Source: Caprella mutica (Eukaryota > Arthropoda > Malacostraca > Amphipoda > Caprellidae). Taken from it: DNA of 64,000 bases. The notes below the pieces were generated by a model, which had not been told where the DNA came from, ran no database searches, and worked only from the letters and a program-made list of their open reading frames with translations. Where the stretch lies: the NCBI GenBank assembly GCA_947561585.1, contig CANNZV010001112.1, forward strand, positions 109,378 through 173,377, in the 5' to 3' direction. Each line of letters opens with the position of its first letter. The first letter of the stretch is position 1. A program made the translations under genes and the position numbers. Positions 23,130-37,410 of this stretch are shown piece by piece.

Positions 23130-23310
23130 TTTACTAATCACAATTGTCAAATTTTCTATTATTCTCAAAACTTTATTATTGTCATATACCAGACCAATTT
23201 TAGAATATGTTCAAGCATTACAATAAGAATTTTTTTTTTTTTTTTTTGGTAACGTAAAATATCTGAACTGTGCAGAACTCACTACCTGTACACTTTTCTC
23301 TGGCTGTACA
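23130..23310 (+). repeat. Dispersed repeat, copy 2 of 2
   Basis: Diverged copy of 10650-10845, with a T-run (23230-23247) inserted after CAAGCATTACAATAAGAA. It directly abuts the inverted 32-bp array. Confidence 0.55.
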
Positions 23311-23560
23311 TGATGACAAGCGCTTCTGCGTGCGTATCACCACACTTCTGGTGAGTTCTTATAGGTCTAAAATGTTTTATGAAGCTCAGAACAAGCTAGA
23401 AGCTGTTAATTGTAAGTGCGTTCAAATATTGACCTGTACAGCGTGTCAAATCTCCTCAGTGAGGATAAAAGTGAACAAGAGGAGAATAAATAGGAAGATG
23501 GAAACTAAGAGCAAACACAGACTCTCTTCTCTAGTACAGACTTCATCAAGAGGTAAGTAA
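23270..23560 (+). other. Weak coding-like frame ending near a splice-donor-like site
   Basis: A 96-codon frame (basic C-terminal half, e.g. RIKVNKRRINRKMETKSKHR) overlaps the dispersed repeat at its 5' end. It runs past CAAGAGGTAAGTAAAC (about 23547-23562), which contains a full AG|GTAAGT donor consensus. It has no ATG at its upstream limit. It could be an internal exon, or chance. I do not recognise it. Confidence 0.15.
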
Positions 23561-26454
23561 ACAAGCTGTGTTTACCCCCAGAAAACACAAATGTGTTCTG
23601 AAAAAAGAGATTTCAGTACGCTTTGTGAAATACTAACATCATGTACTGGTGTAAGTGGTATTAAATTTGAGTAGAAGGAATTGTGTTGTAAAAGGTACAC
23701 TAACTTTTAAGGCGATTATCATATAAATACGAACTAACTCTCTACCTGAATTAACAACCTAGTGTAAGATAACATCAGTGTTGACATAATATAGAAAGTT
23801 ACTAAAATATGAAGTGTGAAACATCTTCTATTTCGCCATTAGGAACCACATGAAGAATGATTCTTTTATATATTTTAACCATGGCTATATTTCTAAGAAT
23901 TCAAGTAACAGAAATATTAAATTCACTTTCAAAAATTAAAAATATTAATATTTTTAAGCTTCTGTTAACTATGAAGTTTAAATCATAATTTTGCTACAAA
24001 ATATGTATTGTCGAAATTGTTAATCTAAAATTATTACTTACTATATAAGAATAAATGAATCAAACATAGGAGTAAATAATTAATGATATTCGTTCCAAAC
24101 GATAATCACAGTTTGGAACATAAACTCATAAATAATTGATAATGCATTATATATGTTGACTTGAAAGGTTGAAGCAGATGGAGGAGGTGAATAATTTCAT
24201 CTTGAGGTTGTTAACATTGAATATATTTACCGGTGACTGATTTAACGGTGTACATGGAATGAATAATCAGATAAACCTGAGAAAATAACATCACCGGCAA
24301 TCCTGTCAAATTCTCATATCTTTTGTTGCTAATATAACTCACGAAACCTTTCAAGAAAATGTCAAAACAGTAATTGAAATGAACAATTGCCCAAATTCTC
24401 TTTAATTGGTAAAGTGAGAAGTAGGTTCAGATAATAAGTTAGCTATGTCAGTTAGTTGATGATGTAAGACCTAAAACGTTCACCCGGTTGATGAATGGGT
24501 TGCTAAGAGTCGTCGATTAGCATTTTACGGATACTTATCATCATTGTTGATTTAAGGGCCTTTAATTTCAACTGCTTAAACAGTTACAACTCCAACCGAC
24601 CACCCTAGTCGATCCACACCATCAATTTCTATTAGAGACTTTTTCTATCAGCACTTTTCCATTCATCTCTATAAAACTGCAATATCCGCTGATATCATCA
24701 GTTTTACGTTCAAAAGCTCTTATTATACAAGATCCATCCACTATCTCTTCCATATCTAACATTTTACATAAACTAGGAAGATAATTATGGATAACGCCAA
24801 CCAATCAAACTCGGCCTTTGACGTATTGTACATGACGTCACATACCTTTAGGCCAATCACAGATTCGAATTCTCGTTCGTCATTTCCAATAGCGTTATTC
24901 CCAATACTATGAAATGATGCTACTTTTAGTCCTTTTTGGGTTTATTGCAGATGTTTTCAAACTTCCCTCAGTTGATCTCGTGCCGATCTATCCGTCATAA
25001 TTCATCACATTACCGATGTAAAGATAGTGCTGGTTGCAAGGTTTATTGATTCCTGTGATGTTGTACGTACTATCGCCCAAAAGAAAGTTCCTACTAACGG
25101 ATCCACACGCGTATTTCGTAAGCACACCGGAATAATAATGGCTTACCGATCATCAGGTTGAGTAGGGAATAGTTCACCAGGTACTAAAAAAAGTGTTCCT
25201 ATAGTACTTCTAAGCTCATTGTAACTAATTTATCGTCATCGTTTACCTAAAATAGGGAGGGATAATGCGTTAAATTGAATAATTTGGGGCTACGTGGATT
25301 AACTGCAGTCATTCGTACCTAATAAGAACTTTCGGTGCACGTTTCGGTTATAACAATTTGGCTTTCGTGCCAATGTTGTGTTGGTGCAGGAAGTATCGAT
25401 ATCACGTAGATTTCGAACACATTATTAGAAGTAGTAAAACTACAATGATAAATATTTATTTTGTATATAGTAATAGGTTTCCTAAAACAAAAGAAAATGG
25501 TTGATAAATTTTCCTGGATGACGAAGGTTTGAATCCCTATTCAATAGCTACCATTAGAGAAAATTAATTATTCTCGATTAATGAAATATCTTGGAGATAG
25601 ATAAAAATGTCGTTTTTATTTTTATATCAATTTTAAGACACTCGTTTTCACTCTAGCAAATGTTTCATCGTAAAGATTTAGTGTAGTACGAAGAGGGATA
25701 GGTTTTATAGCCACTGCAGTGATTCACTTAAGATACACTGGTTTGATAATGCAAATTATGGTGCCTGCCCTGCTCCATCTACAGCAGAGTGTGGGCTGAT
25801 TTAGAAATATGGCTATAGGTATAGTTTGTAATACGGAGATAGTGAAACTGGAAGATATATGCTGACCACTTATAAATGGAGAATATATATATATATCTAT
25901 TTAAACTTTAAAGGATGGAAATTTAATTGGATTTAATTCCATTCAACTCAAAATTTATAATATATAATTTTAGGAAAGTGTTATTGATCATGAAGCAGTA
26001 ATAAAAATGTGACTGACTTGTTTTTATTTTTTAAGGTTCATTTTAAGATTGGTTATGTTTTTAAATATATTATCAGAGCATCATATTTATGGTTAGATTT
26101 TATACAGGTTTAAGTAAGTAAATAACTGACACAATTAATTTATTTCAATAGCAAATATTTTTTCATTCGTTCACAAATATATTCAATGTAAATAATAACC
26201 AAAGTAATTAGAATATATATTCAATTTCAATAGTAATTTTTTTATTTCTAATTTCACAAGTAATTTTTTATTTCAATTTTCATTCTTGCCAATTCAACAG
26301 CTGTTGATCTGGGGTCTTATATTCCATTGACTTTATTTGAGAATTATTTTGCTGTTAAGAGTATTTTAATAACATTGGTACATTTAATTAAAAACCTAGA
26401 TGAAATATATCAACTATATATAGTTAAAATATAAAACCTATATTTGGAGTCTGT
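23561..26454. other. Mostly unique intergenic or intronic DNA
   Basis: Non-repetitive. Contains a 9-bp exact hairpin GTTCCAAAC/GTTTGGAAC (24092-24119), a section of higher complexity (24600-25450) and a TA-repeat at 25886-25900. A 60-codon minus frame at 24622-24804 (IVDGSCIIRAFERKTDDISG) has ordinary composition but no recognisable family. GGTTTGAATCCC at 25527-25538 resembles a tRNA B box but no A box or cloverleaf accompanies it. Confidence 0.5.
24801..24859. promoter_or_regulatory. CRE plus paired CCAAT cluster, promoter-like
   Basis: CCAATCA at 24801-24807, the palindromic CRE TGACGTCA at 24833-24840, and CCAATCA at 24853-24859, within 60 bp in a locally GC-richer stretch. CRE and CCAAT combinations are known in animal promoters. 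No TATA box or supported downstream gene is seen, so function is inference. Confidence 0.2.
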
Positions 26455-27262
26455 CAACCTAATTGGAATCAACCTATTTAGAATCTGCCAACCTACTTAG
26501 AATCTACCAACTAATTTAGAATCTGCCAACCTATTTAGAATCTGCCAACCTATTTAGAATCTACCAACTAATTTAGAATCTGCCAACCTATTTAGAATCT
26601 GCCAACCTATTTAGAATCTACCAACTAATTTAGAATCTGCCAACCTATTTAGAATCTACCAACTAATTTAGAATCTGCCAACCTATTTAGAATCTACCAA
26701 CCTATTTAGAATCTACCAACTAATTTAGAATCTGCCAACCTATTTAGAATCTGCCAACCTATTTAGAATCTACCAACCTATTTAGAATCTACCAACCAAT
26801 TTAGAATCTGCCAACCTATTTAGAATCTGCCAACCTATTCAGAATCTACCAACCTATTTAGAATCTACCAACCTATTTCGAATCTACCAACCTATTTCGA
26901 ATCTACCAACCTATTTAGAATCTATCAACCTATTTAGAATCTATAGACCAACCTATTTCGAATCTACCAACCTATTTAGAATCTGCCAACCTATTTAGAA
27001 TCTACCAACCTATTTAGAATCTACCAACTAATTTAGAATCTGCCAACCTATTTAGAATCTGCCAACCTATTTAGAATATACCAACTAATTTAGAATCTGC
27101 CAACCTATTTAGAATCTGCCAAGCTATTTAGAATCTACCAACCTATTTAGAATCTACCAACCTATTTAGAATCTACCAACCTATTTCGAATTTACCAACC
27201 TATTTAGAATCTGCCAACCTATTTAGAATCTACCAACCTATTTAGAATCTGCCAATCTAACT
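26455..27262. repeat. 19-bp tandem array (~42 units)
   Basis: Unit CCTATTTAGAATCTGCCAA with alternations CTGCCAA/CTACCAA and CCTATTT/CTAATTT, plus CCTATTTCG variants clustered at 26870-26960 and 27180. A GAATCTGCCAA-GAATCTACCAACTAATTT pattern recurs as two- and three-unit higher-order repeats. Degenerate units trail to about 27410. Confidence 0.93.
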
Positions 27263-30200
27263 ATGTAAAATTTAACAATTTTTGCATAATTTAATAAACT
27301 AATCATTACCAAGTATTCTTTTAGTTCAGTATATATCTTTTAGTTGTAATAAACTAATTAGAATATGCCACCCTATAGTTTCTACAACCTACTAATCTAT
27401 ATAGAATCTTACGATTGATAGATCTTAGACTTAGAGCCTATACCAACTACCTACCTGTGGAGATCACCCAAATGGTAATGATGTAACCGTCTATCCTAAT
27501 TTGTTCTCATCTTTCACCTTGAAAAGAAAACACCTGTAATTTTCTCGCATGTAACCTAGAATTTAATCTAATTTCAGGTTTCCTTATTATTACCTTGAAA
27601 ACGTTATTATTTTTAGGTATCGATTACGAAATGTGAAAACTGAAAGATAATTGAACCTAAATTCGTTCTATTAATGTAATGAAGAAGTTCTAAATATACT
27701 TTTTTAAATTTAACATAAACCAATTAGAATTTCAGTATATGGTTATTATAATAATAATAAATTTGCTATGAAGCTATAGTAATATATAACTATTTCATCA
27801 TTAAAAATTAAATTGCCAATTATGAGTTTGGTAAAATCTAGAATACATTTCACTTCAATTCCAAGATAACCATCTTCCCAAGTTACTTTCCAATTACCTT
27901 ATATTCTCTAGAAAGTTTCGATTGAGAAGGACCAGTGAAATTCTGTGCAGGACCACACGGAGGATGGACGCTAAGGATAAAGCCAATAGGGAAGCCACTC
28001 CATTGTTTACTATTTACCGAGTCATGCTGCTGAGCACTTTTTTTATCAATTAGGGAATATGATATGACAGATCGCAGGGTATTATAAGGTAGCATTTAGG
28101 AGAGCTTCACACTCACCATCTGGACTTAGGTGATTTGACAGCCAAACCCTCTGCTAGACCTACTCGTCTAGGTAGCCATTGGAATGAGGCCTTGCTACCC
28201 AGGTAAATCCTAACAAATATCAATTAATCAAGAGTTTTCATAAATTTTTTCATAATTCAAAAGATATTTCATTTTATAAGGTTTCATACCACAGTCTACG
28301 CATTACGAATACATCCGCTTATTTTATGGGCCAATTGGTAGAATCTGGTAAAGTGTTTGAAAAGATGCATCTAAAGGACCAGGTCAAGTGGTTTAGCAGG
28401 AGGGGTTGCTACAGGTGATGGGTTGCTGTTTCTAACCAGGTATGGTGAATTGGAATCATTTCCACCTTCCTTTTTCATCTCTTTTTGAAACCGAAACTAA
28501 TTTAATCACCCAGTTTACTTTATGACCTGTCCTTTTTTCGGTAGAATTTATAGTAGAAAATCCAACTCTTGATTGTTCTTTTAATAACTCGATTACCCCT
28601 CCTTATCAACGAGAGAATTGATGATAAAAATTTATTCAGCAAGACACAAAATTCTATACTTCAGTCGAATAAAATTCATCACATCAAATAATTTTTTATA
28701 AGCAATTATCAAACTTTTATTTTATTAGTTGTATCAATACCATATTATAAGCCGAATTTAAATTTATTACCATAAAACTAATATAAATGTTATAGGAACG
28801 TAAAACTAGCTTTTACTTCATTTCACTGTTGTTATTATTTTTGTTTAGATATTTTGCAGTGTCTTTGGATATTTTCCAATTAATAATTTGCCATTACTAT
28901 GAAATATATAGAAAAAATGGGATAAAAAAAACTTTAATTAATGGTTAAGAATGATGGTTTATATACCATTAACAATAAACGCTTAGATGTTAAGTTTATT
29001 AAAAGTTTTCACTTTGATTAAGTTTGTTGGATACTTTTAACATTTAAGCAAAGAAACAATCAAATGGCAGCCGATAAAAATGTATGATTTAATTAGGTTT
29101 GTATTCAATATTATTCAGTCGTGTAATAAAATCACTTGGAATTTCCCCCATTATAAATAATTCATTTATTATTAGAATTCTTATTTCATTGAGTCAAATC
29201 TTCATAATTCTAAGAAACTACCTACCTACCTGTCAGTATAATTCTCAGTGTCCGAGTCGATCGTCTCGAACACCAGCGACAGCAGTCTTGCGGCGGCAAC
29301 ACAAACTTATTTACTCTTTGATTAACTGCCTTCAACAGAAGAAAAAACGGACTAAAACACCTCGTCAGACTTTTTCATTAACCTTTAGGGGAAGCCATCT
29401 TGGTCCGTGCTACCATACAGCCAAAAAAAAAAAGTTCTAGACATTTCAGAATTTACAGGATCCTTATGCATAATAGTAACTACCTATTATGCATAGTATT
29501 AGGACGAAAAATTAGAGTACATTCAATTAATTCACAGCTTAGCTCACAGAGTCTACCTACCTTTCCTACCTACCATCTGCTCCTCGTGCTAACGACATGT
29601 CTAATTATTTGTAATAAAGGATTTAATTTATTGTCATTTTCATTCCAGAATAGTAAGGAGTGTTATTCAGAGTTGTTATGAAGGAAATTAGTGAATGTCA
29701 TAATGGTAGGTTGCTAAGCTAACCTTCTACCACCTTATTTTTTAATTGCGGGTCTGAGATAGAAATAAGTTTGTTGTTATTTTGATATTGTAGACTGTTT
29801 TTTCAGCTATAATTATACTTACAAGCAAAAAAAGGATATTCGGTGAATTTCACATTACATTTATTCACTGTTTGATGGTTGCTTTACAATAAAACAAGAA
29901 TACTTTTACAAATTCGTAACAATATTGCAATTGTGTATAGAATTTATATATCTTTTGATTGCAACACATGTAACATTTTGCATTGGAGGGGTTTTCCTGA
30001 ACATTTTCTAAAATTGGATAAAATTAGAAAACCTAAGAGTTGAAGGTGTGCTATTAAATTAAATCATTTTTAAAAGATTTAATATATATTTCATGCAAAT
30101 ATTGAATTAAATATGATTAACTTCACAATTCATCATTTGAAAAATGTAATACCAGCTATTACAGTTGCACACAGTAAGGAAATTAGTTATTTGCATGTAA

Positions 30201-30802
30201 TAATACATAACATGTGGGAGATAAGTTGCTTTAGCTTGTCTCCCTTAATTCAAGTGTTGCAAATTCCTATTTGATTGATTTGTATATGTATCTATAATTT
30301 ATCTAGTTCCGTCAGGCATTAACTAAGCTTAATCACTCATGCTACATAATCGACATCCTTCCAAATTATACCTGGAAATATATCTATAACATTGCACTCA
30401 TCCTCTAGCTTCATCACCCATCGAATGTTACCATACAAACATATAAACATCAACAACATAGGTAGAATGTAAAGCAAGAGTTAAAATAGATTCTCGTCTG
30501 ATGTACAGCTTGGGTGATCGAGTGGTTAACATTCTATTAGATGGAACCTGTTGTGAAGTTAAGCCTCCTAGATACTCTGGTCTGAACAGTCAAAAATTAA
30601 CGTATGCTTTTGAATGTGTAACATATATTGCTCTAAGAATGTTTTAAATATATTCTATTTTGGATTTTGTTGAAAGTAAGTTTTATTTTCCACTTTCATG
30701 GAGCCATTTTTATTATGCGCAACGTTCATTAGCATAGAATCTTCATATGAAAAAGAATTTAAAGGTCAAACGTCACTCCAAGTGATCACAATCGCTCTTG
30801 GT
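27263..30802. other. Unique DNA, no confident gene
   Basis: Mostly non-repetitive. The section 27870-28450 is more balanced in base composition, with a 70-codon minus frame (27883-28095). Positions 29240-29410 are GC-richer, including GTCTTGCGGCGGCAACAC, within a 113-codon plus frame starting at TTG. Neither has a recognisable domain. At 30513-30530 GGTGATCGAGTGGTTAAC resembles a tRNA A box but no matching B box follows. Confidence 0.45.
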
Positions 30803-31124
30803 AATATCAGCAACTAAATTTGACTTAACGGTCATCTACTTCGTTTTTGGTTTTCTACATTTTTGGCTGAGAGTATCTGGTCGTACACAACATGGAGGCG
30901 ATGTAGAACTCCCATCATTAGGATATAGGGACTCATTGGAAGAATATCCATCAAAATTAAATATCACCCGCAGAGTGCTAGCAAACTTCCAATCGTTGCA
31001 AGATATACCCTACCACTACACTCCCCGTGATATTCCTTCGGAACGATCAGCTACAACCTTTGAAAACTTCCTAATTTTCACAAGTCGAACCCCCCACTTA
31101 CATCATTTTGCAACTGATCCATAG
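30803..31124 (+). other. Possible coding exon of unknown product
   Basis: An open frame of about 105 codons with no in-frame ATG. A hydrophobic start (VIYFVFGFLHFWL) is followed by mixed, polar, protein-like sequence: GGDVELPSLGYRDSLEEYPS, LNITRRVLANFQSLQDIPYH, TPRDIPSERSATTFENFLIF. It ends at TAG (31122-31124). The frame stays open through a base composition richer than its surroundings, which gives weak support for an exon. No acceptor or donor was chosen with confidence. I do not recognise the family, and it may be chance. Confidence 0.2.
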
Positions 31125-34100
31125 CTTTGTCATAGGTTGAACTATTTGCTTCAAGGTAATAAAGGTGGTTAGAGGTTAGATTTTAACCCTCCCCTGCCTA
31201 ATTTTCCATCCTGAACATAGGTTTATCTTATGTAGAACTATTGAGAGCGTGAAAACCAATGTTGTTACTTGTTTCGTACATGAACGATGGTCATAAATAA
31301 ATAGTGACAGACTTAGACCCTCCGCCGACGACCCGACTTGCTCCATTTGTCAGTGCTTTGGTTACGAACATAAAATATTAGAGTTCTAATAAGCTGAGCC
31401 AGGGCAACAGTTCTCACCAACTCGCTTTAATCGCTACTAAATTCACCTTCAACAACATTCGATGACTGTAAATTGAATCGATTAGAATAGTTCGATCATG
31501 ATCGTCTAATGGCGAACATGGCTTTTAATTATGTAATTTGGTGCTTTTGCACGTTGTGTGGCGATGTTGAACCTTGTGAAAGTATTCTGTGGAATTGAAG
31601 GAATGTAAAATTTAATAAATAATCATATTTGCATTAGCATTTTGAACCTTACGACCATGTGGAAATCTCTAATTAATTAAAGGAACTGTGTTTAGAGCGC
31701 CAAAAAGGACTGTGATGCAATAAAAACTTGTAAATTTTAGCTCATAACAACATTCAATTCATTAGATATTATAGCATTTTACATACCATTTATTCGGGTA
31801 CTTTCTTATTCGTTTGTAAACAAAAATTCATCTAAGGAATAATTTACCGATTATAAAGCAAGGTATGAATAACATGGTAAAGAGATGAAATTCTAAGAAC
31901 TGCTAGTACTCAATGTGGCAGGTATATAGCTATACACTAGTACCTAGACACTCTGTAATGATAGGTTATGATTTTGATAGCTCAAACAACATTTGATTTT
32001 ATCACAAACTGATTTGTGTGAACCCAGCTAAAACCGCGATACTCCGGACACCAATTTGACAGAAAGTAAGTCCTTGTTCACTTATTGCTAGTGATAGGTC
32101 CTACTGAAGTGGAATAACAGAGCTATCTAGTTACCTAGTTCGGATCAGTTTACTCGACACATTACCTAGTTCAGGAAACTAGGAGACTAGGTTCAGTCGG
32201 TGTATCGAAGTCTAAGGACCACCAAGCGTTCGACGTTAGGTAAAATAGATTTTTTGCCATTATTATATTAAGCTGAGGGCTTCCATGGAACTATTGAACC
32301 TTATAATACCTTTCGATACCTAGTGTCCGAGAAAGTGTACTTGAGTGAACAGGGAGAAATAGTCTAACTAGGTAGCTACAGGAAAGATGTAGGTATCTGC
32401 CAAGTGAAATATTTCAGATTTTTAATTAAATAAAATCTGCTGAAAAAATTCTTCAGTGAATCATGAGAGTTTGAGCGTAATGTAAAATAATGAATTTATT
32501 GATAGAATGCATAGTCTTGAACATGGCACAATACAGAATAGCTATTACCGTTATTTGGACAATGGTTTGTGCATAGGTATGTTGGTATTTTTCTTTGTTG
32601 TATCTTTCATATACCTCATACTATGCTAATGTGTGGCTGCAGATAAATGGAATTTAGGTTCAGAGGTTTGGTTTGTTTATTTAGCTTTGGTTATTTAATA
32701 TCTTTATGGAAAGAAAATAGAAAACAAATGAAGAGTTTGACTGAGAGTAATTGTTAGAAATATGAAAGTTTCAATAAAGCTGATGTTATGGTATTTATAA
32801 AATGTTTTGACTATTATTTTATTATGAAAATTAACAAATAAACTGTAAAAATAATAAATCTGTAACATTTTAGTTTTTACTAATATAGAGAAACAAAATG
32901 AAGGTAAATAAAAATGGTAAACTCTTTCATTTTTTTCTGATATTTAATACCATATTAGTACCTATTAAGTGGATCAGTATATTCACAGTTTCAATGGACT
33001 GATGTCTATTGTGAATATGAATACAGAAAAAACTATAGGTCTATTATGTGCAACACTGTACCCATACTCACATAAATAAGTACCATGCCAAACAAAATGC
33101 AACGGATCTTCAATCTATCTTGAACTACCTAAATTATTACCTTCGTACTTTCTAACTGTAAAATAAATCGTATGGTAATTTTGTTATTCTCTTGCATGAT
33201 TCACTGATGCATTATACCCATTATATTTAATAGAATATTTCCGTTAACTGCGATTCCATTACTAGCTGTACCTCAAAAATATATAAAAAGTCTTTCCACA
33301 AAGGCCCCATTGTCACTAAGTGTTAGGCCCATTATTCAGTCATCTGTTAATCCAATGTGCCATGTTGTCAATGGTTATAGGTACCTCTATGGGCCTAGCC
33401 CTACACGCTACCTTTTTATTGATTGCTATTTGAAACCTAATACTTTTATTCTATTGAATTGCAGCCGAAACTTTCTTGTATTCCATTATATAGAAAAATC
33501 AACATGTTTTCAATGTGAGAATTCTTCAGTACTCCTTGTGAGAAATCTTGAAACCGATTAGGTAATTATGGAAATTATCTACAAAGGTATTTATTAACGA
33601 TTTTTTAATAGTAATTTATATATCAACACACATTAGACAATTCACGAATCTAGTCGTTAGGTTGATTTTTCTATTCATCAAACCAACTGAACTAGAAATC
33701 TGATGCAGCTTTCTCTGTCAAAGTCAGATTCGTCAAATTGGTTTTCGATAAGTGGTCTATTCGGACTTTCTCGACTTCTAATTCAAACTGCCAATCAAAC
33801 CTAAAAACAGAAATCTTTAGATATTCTCTCAATCACGATATCCTATAATGGAGAAAAAATGCGACACTATTATAGGTGAACTAAATGATCCAATTATCGA
33901 GCAACAGTTACCAGACACGTTGAACAAACACTTTTTATAACTGCAACTTCTATAAATCATTCAAACCTGGTAATTTAAAGGAAGATTTGAAGTTCTCTTA
34001 AGTTTTCGAAATTTGAAGATTTAGTGCTACTAGAAAATACTCAAATGAAATGCTCCTTCTAAATTTCCGTGGAAATTCATAATAACTGATTCTAACTTCT

Positions 34101-36879
34101 AGAGTCTAGATCTATCAGGTTTCATACTATTTACCAAAATATATAAACGAAATCATGGAAACATTGAGTCTTTTAAAATCTTAACTCCATATATTTTGAT
34201 ATCAACGACATACAATATTGGATTACTTTTATTTCCAATACATATTAATTGATTCCTATGAACAACTTTTTTTTCTAAAATTCAATTATCAAAATTTAGA
34301 GGAGTGATTCGGCTTATAGGATTCGCCCTACATTCTTCCATATTAAAAAGCACAGAGTTATCTTCGTAGATTCCTTTAACTAAATACGTTATTATCTACT
34401 TTCTAACGGTATACTTGTTTCAACTTTAAGCAATGTATTGTTGGGAATTAAATTGTATTATCAATTGATCTTCCACATACGTAGAATCCCCCGGTCAACT
34501 ACAGTTAAGTTGGTAGAATTAGATAAAGATGACAGCCAGGTGAACGGTTCAGAGTCTGGTTATTTATACTAGGCAAAAACTATTTTGAATGGTCCCGTCT
34601 GTTGATTTTCACTTGAGGTTATATCCCGTTTTAAAAGTCTCCCCCCGTGGCACCAGACTCAAGAGTCTGGCCTCATCACCAGATGATTGATGCTAATTTG
34701 ATGACGAGCTGAGGGTGATTGATTGGGGCACTCTTATTGTGAGTTCTTAAACGGAGAAAAGGGCAACGGCTTTGCAACTGAAAAGCAAAGGACCGAAAAT
34801 TTGGCGAAATGAATTAGGTACGGGAATTAGTATTTGAAGTTGTGAGGATATGAAAGTTAAGGAGACTTCAATGCAGCTTTGCTAATGATCCATCTGGTAA
34901 ATTTAAATTAACGCAGTATTCAATATGAATTCGACAGAACTATTTAATTTTCAGTCTGTGTTTTGCATTCATATTAAACCCATTTTCAAGACGTTTTACA
35001 TTATTGTTTTAAAATAGGTTTTCAATACAGTTATAGGACAAACAGTTTGATTATAACATCTAAACATAAACTAACTAAATATATCTCAACTAGCTTGTTG
35101 TATCATGTACCATAGCATATTATTCGAATGTACCAATGTACAAGTTAAATATCTTTCAATGTACCTGTACTGAGTGTACCTGCTTTCAGTGAATAAAAGA
35201 TAATATAATGTTTAAAATGCTCTCCATAAATTGGAGTGAAAGAGATAAACAAGTTTATGGGAAAGTTAAGTGTGGCCTTTCTAGAATATATTTACCGCTC
35301 ACATTATTATTCAATTGAATTTAAATTGAATTTAACAGGAGTGAATACATAAAAAGAAGAAATAAATTCAATTAAAAATTAAAAGATTTTCATAATTTCC
35401 AAATTGCCATTTACTAGATATTTGCAATCAGTTATCTGTTATAATTCTATAAATTAAATAATTCCAAATAATTTCATTTGAAATTAAATTAATTAATCCT
35501 GATATTATTGTATTTTAACTTCCAACCCTTTTTAGTTATTAATAATAAGTATGATAACTAAACCTATGTAAATATTTGTATGTATCACTAGAATTTTATA
35601 AAAGTATGTAGCTAATTAGTTTATAAAAATGTCAGAAATTTGAAATAATGCACATTACATTTCTATTGTTAATTTCTTCTATTTAGTTCTCATTTATATC
35701 CTCTGTATTAAAAACTAATAGTCAAGAAAAAGATTTTAATTCTCTTGTTTTCGACAAAAATAATATCACATTTCCTATAGTTATATTGATGGTACACTTC
35801 TACATATTATCATTTTTAGTTCGAATAGTAAGACATTCAATTTAATCTTTATATTCACCAACATATCACATACAGTTTCGATTTATTCTCAAATGGAGTC
35901 TTAACACTTTAAATAATGATTCCAGATAAGATCAATATTTTTTACCAGTGCTAAAGAACCATAAACTTCAAAATAAATATATAATTAAACTCCACAATAT
36001 CTTTTAAATCACAGATTTCTTCCTACATTTAAAAATATCCATATAAAATATTATGATTATATTATATATATTTGATTAATAAATGATGAAAGTAAAGCCG
36101 ATACTCGTGTTAGATAATTTAATATCCATATATTGCTGGCTGTAGCTGAATTTAAAGTGCATACATGAATGAACCGCTCAAATAAATTTAAATAAATCAT
36201 CGGCAACAAGTTTACCAGCTTCTGCTTGTAAGGGGCCACCCAGTATGAAACAATACGTGGGTACCCCTAATGTTAGTTAACAAATACACTGTGAGTCTAA
36301 TTAGTAAGCAATAAATGGGCTAGAACCATCGAAGCGTATTATGATAAAGTATCAAATTCACCTTAACAAACTTCCTTTCACTAACCTTTCTGCATAATTA
36401 GTTAGCTTGCCTAACCCCCCTGCCTGCCTGTCTGTGTTTGAATACAGTGAAAGCTTGGCTTGAATATTCACCTTAATTTACTACAATGTTAAACAATAGT
36501 CGTTCACTTTTTATTACTCCACTCATATAGATGAAAAGTGTACACTGTGTGCAGACACAAACAATTACCAATTGTTAAATTATAAGTTTCACCTATGTAC
36601 TTTGTGCAAGGTGCAACTCCTAAACATTTCGCCGAGTAGAACAGGTTTCTGGCTGTTTCTAAAAGATGGACAGTGACCGAGACTTCTATAGAAACTTTTA
36701 TTTATCCTCTTTTCCATGAGTTTCTAGCTGGCAACAACAATATGAATGCGACTCATTTAGAAGTGGATATTTCTTTGGTCGCATGCATTCTATAAATTGA
36801 CCTTTTTGTGCATACAGGTAATATATTTTTTATTATCTTTCTATTTTTTATTTACCGCTGACGATATTAAGATAAAATA
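31125..36879. other. Long unique stretch, no supported gene
   Basis: Non-repetitive AT-rich sequence, compatible with intron or intergenic DNA. The exact hairpin CCAGACTC-AA-GAGTCTGG lies at 34653-34670. An imperfect inverted pair GGGGCCACCCAGTAT...ATACGTGGGTACCCC lies near 36233-36268. Short frames at 33310-33561 (TTG start) and 36057-36239 look incidental. Confidence 0.5.
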
Positions 36880-37195
36880 AGTACAATCTAAACTCTAACG
36901 CATGTAGGCTGCTTATTATTAATTTCTTTCCTATATAGTTTAAATACGAAATGACACAAGTACAGCATTTATTATCTGCCCTCATTTTCTTTCCTATTTT
37001 CCTAAATAATGCAAGGACGGCAGTTATAGTCTGCCCTGAAATGTTTCCGTAGTTTATGTACGTAATAATGCAAATATGGCAGGCTTTGTTTGCCCTAAAT
37101 TTCTCTTCTAGTCTATGTTAAAGGATATGACGGAAATATATAAGTTATTATATGCCTTAAGCTGTTTTCTTTCGTCATATACAGACTAAGGCATA

Positions 37196-37366
37196 GGGTA
37201 AGTTACGAATTATCGGTCAGTTTCACATCTTCGGTCATATAAGAAAAATATATATGCAGGTATCATGAATATCAATAAAGCAATAATCAAACTATTATAT
37301 TATATAATTTCTTCCTATATTACCAAATATGTTGAGCTGACTGATAATTCGTAAGTTTCTAACCTA
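37196..37366. mobile_element. GGGTAAG palindromic MITE, degenerate copy
   Basis: Left end GGGTAAGTTACGAATTATCG then GTCAGTTTCACATCTTCGG. Right arm GAGCTGACTGATAATTCGTAAG is the degraded complement. The central AT-rich loop contains a 3' arm TTCTTCCTATATTACC. Confidence 0.7.
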
Positions 37367-37410
37367 GCCTACACGGCAGTTTTACCTGCCTTACTTATTT
37401 CTATGGTTAA

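Noticed and set aside
25500..25560. tRNA or tRNA-derived SINE (GGTTTGAATCCC)
   Set aside because: Only a B-box-like string; no A box at the right distance and no cloverleaf.
30505..30590. tRNA-like A box (GGTGATCGAGTGGTTAAC)
   Set aside because: No B box or acceptor-stem pairing downstream; at best a very old SINE fragment.
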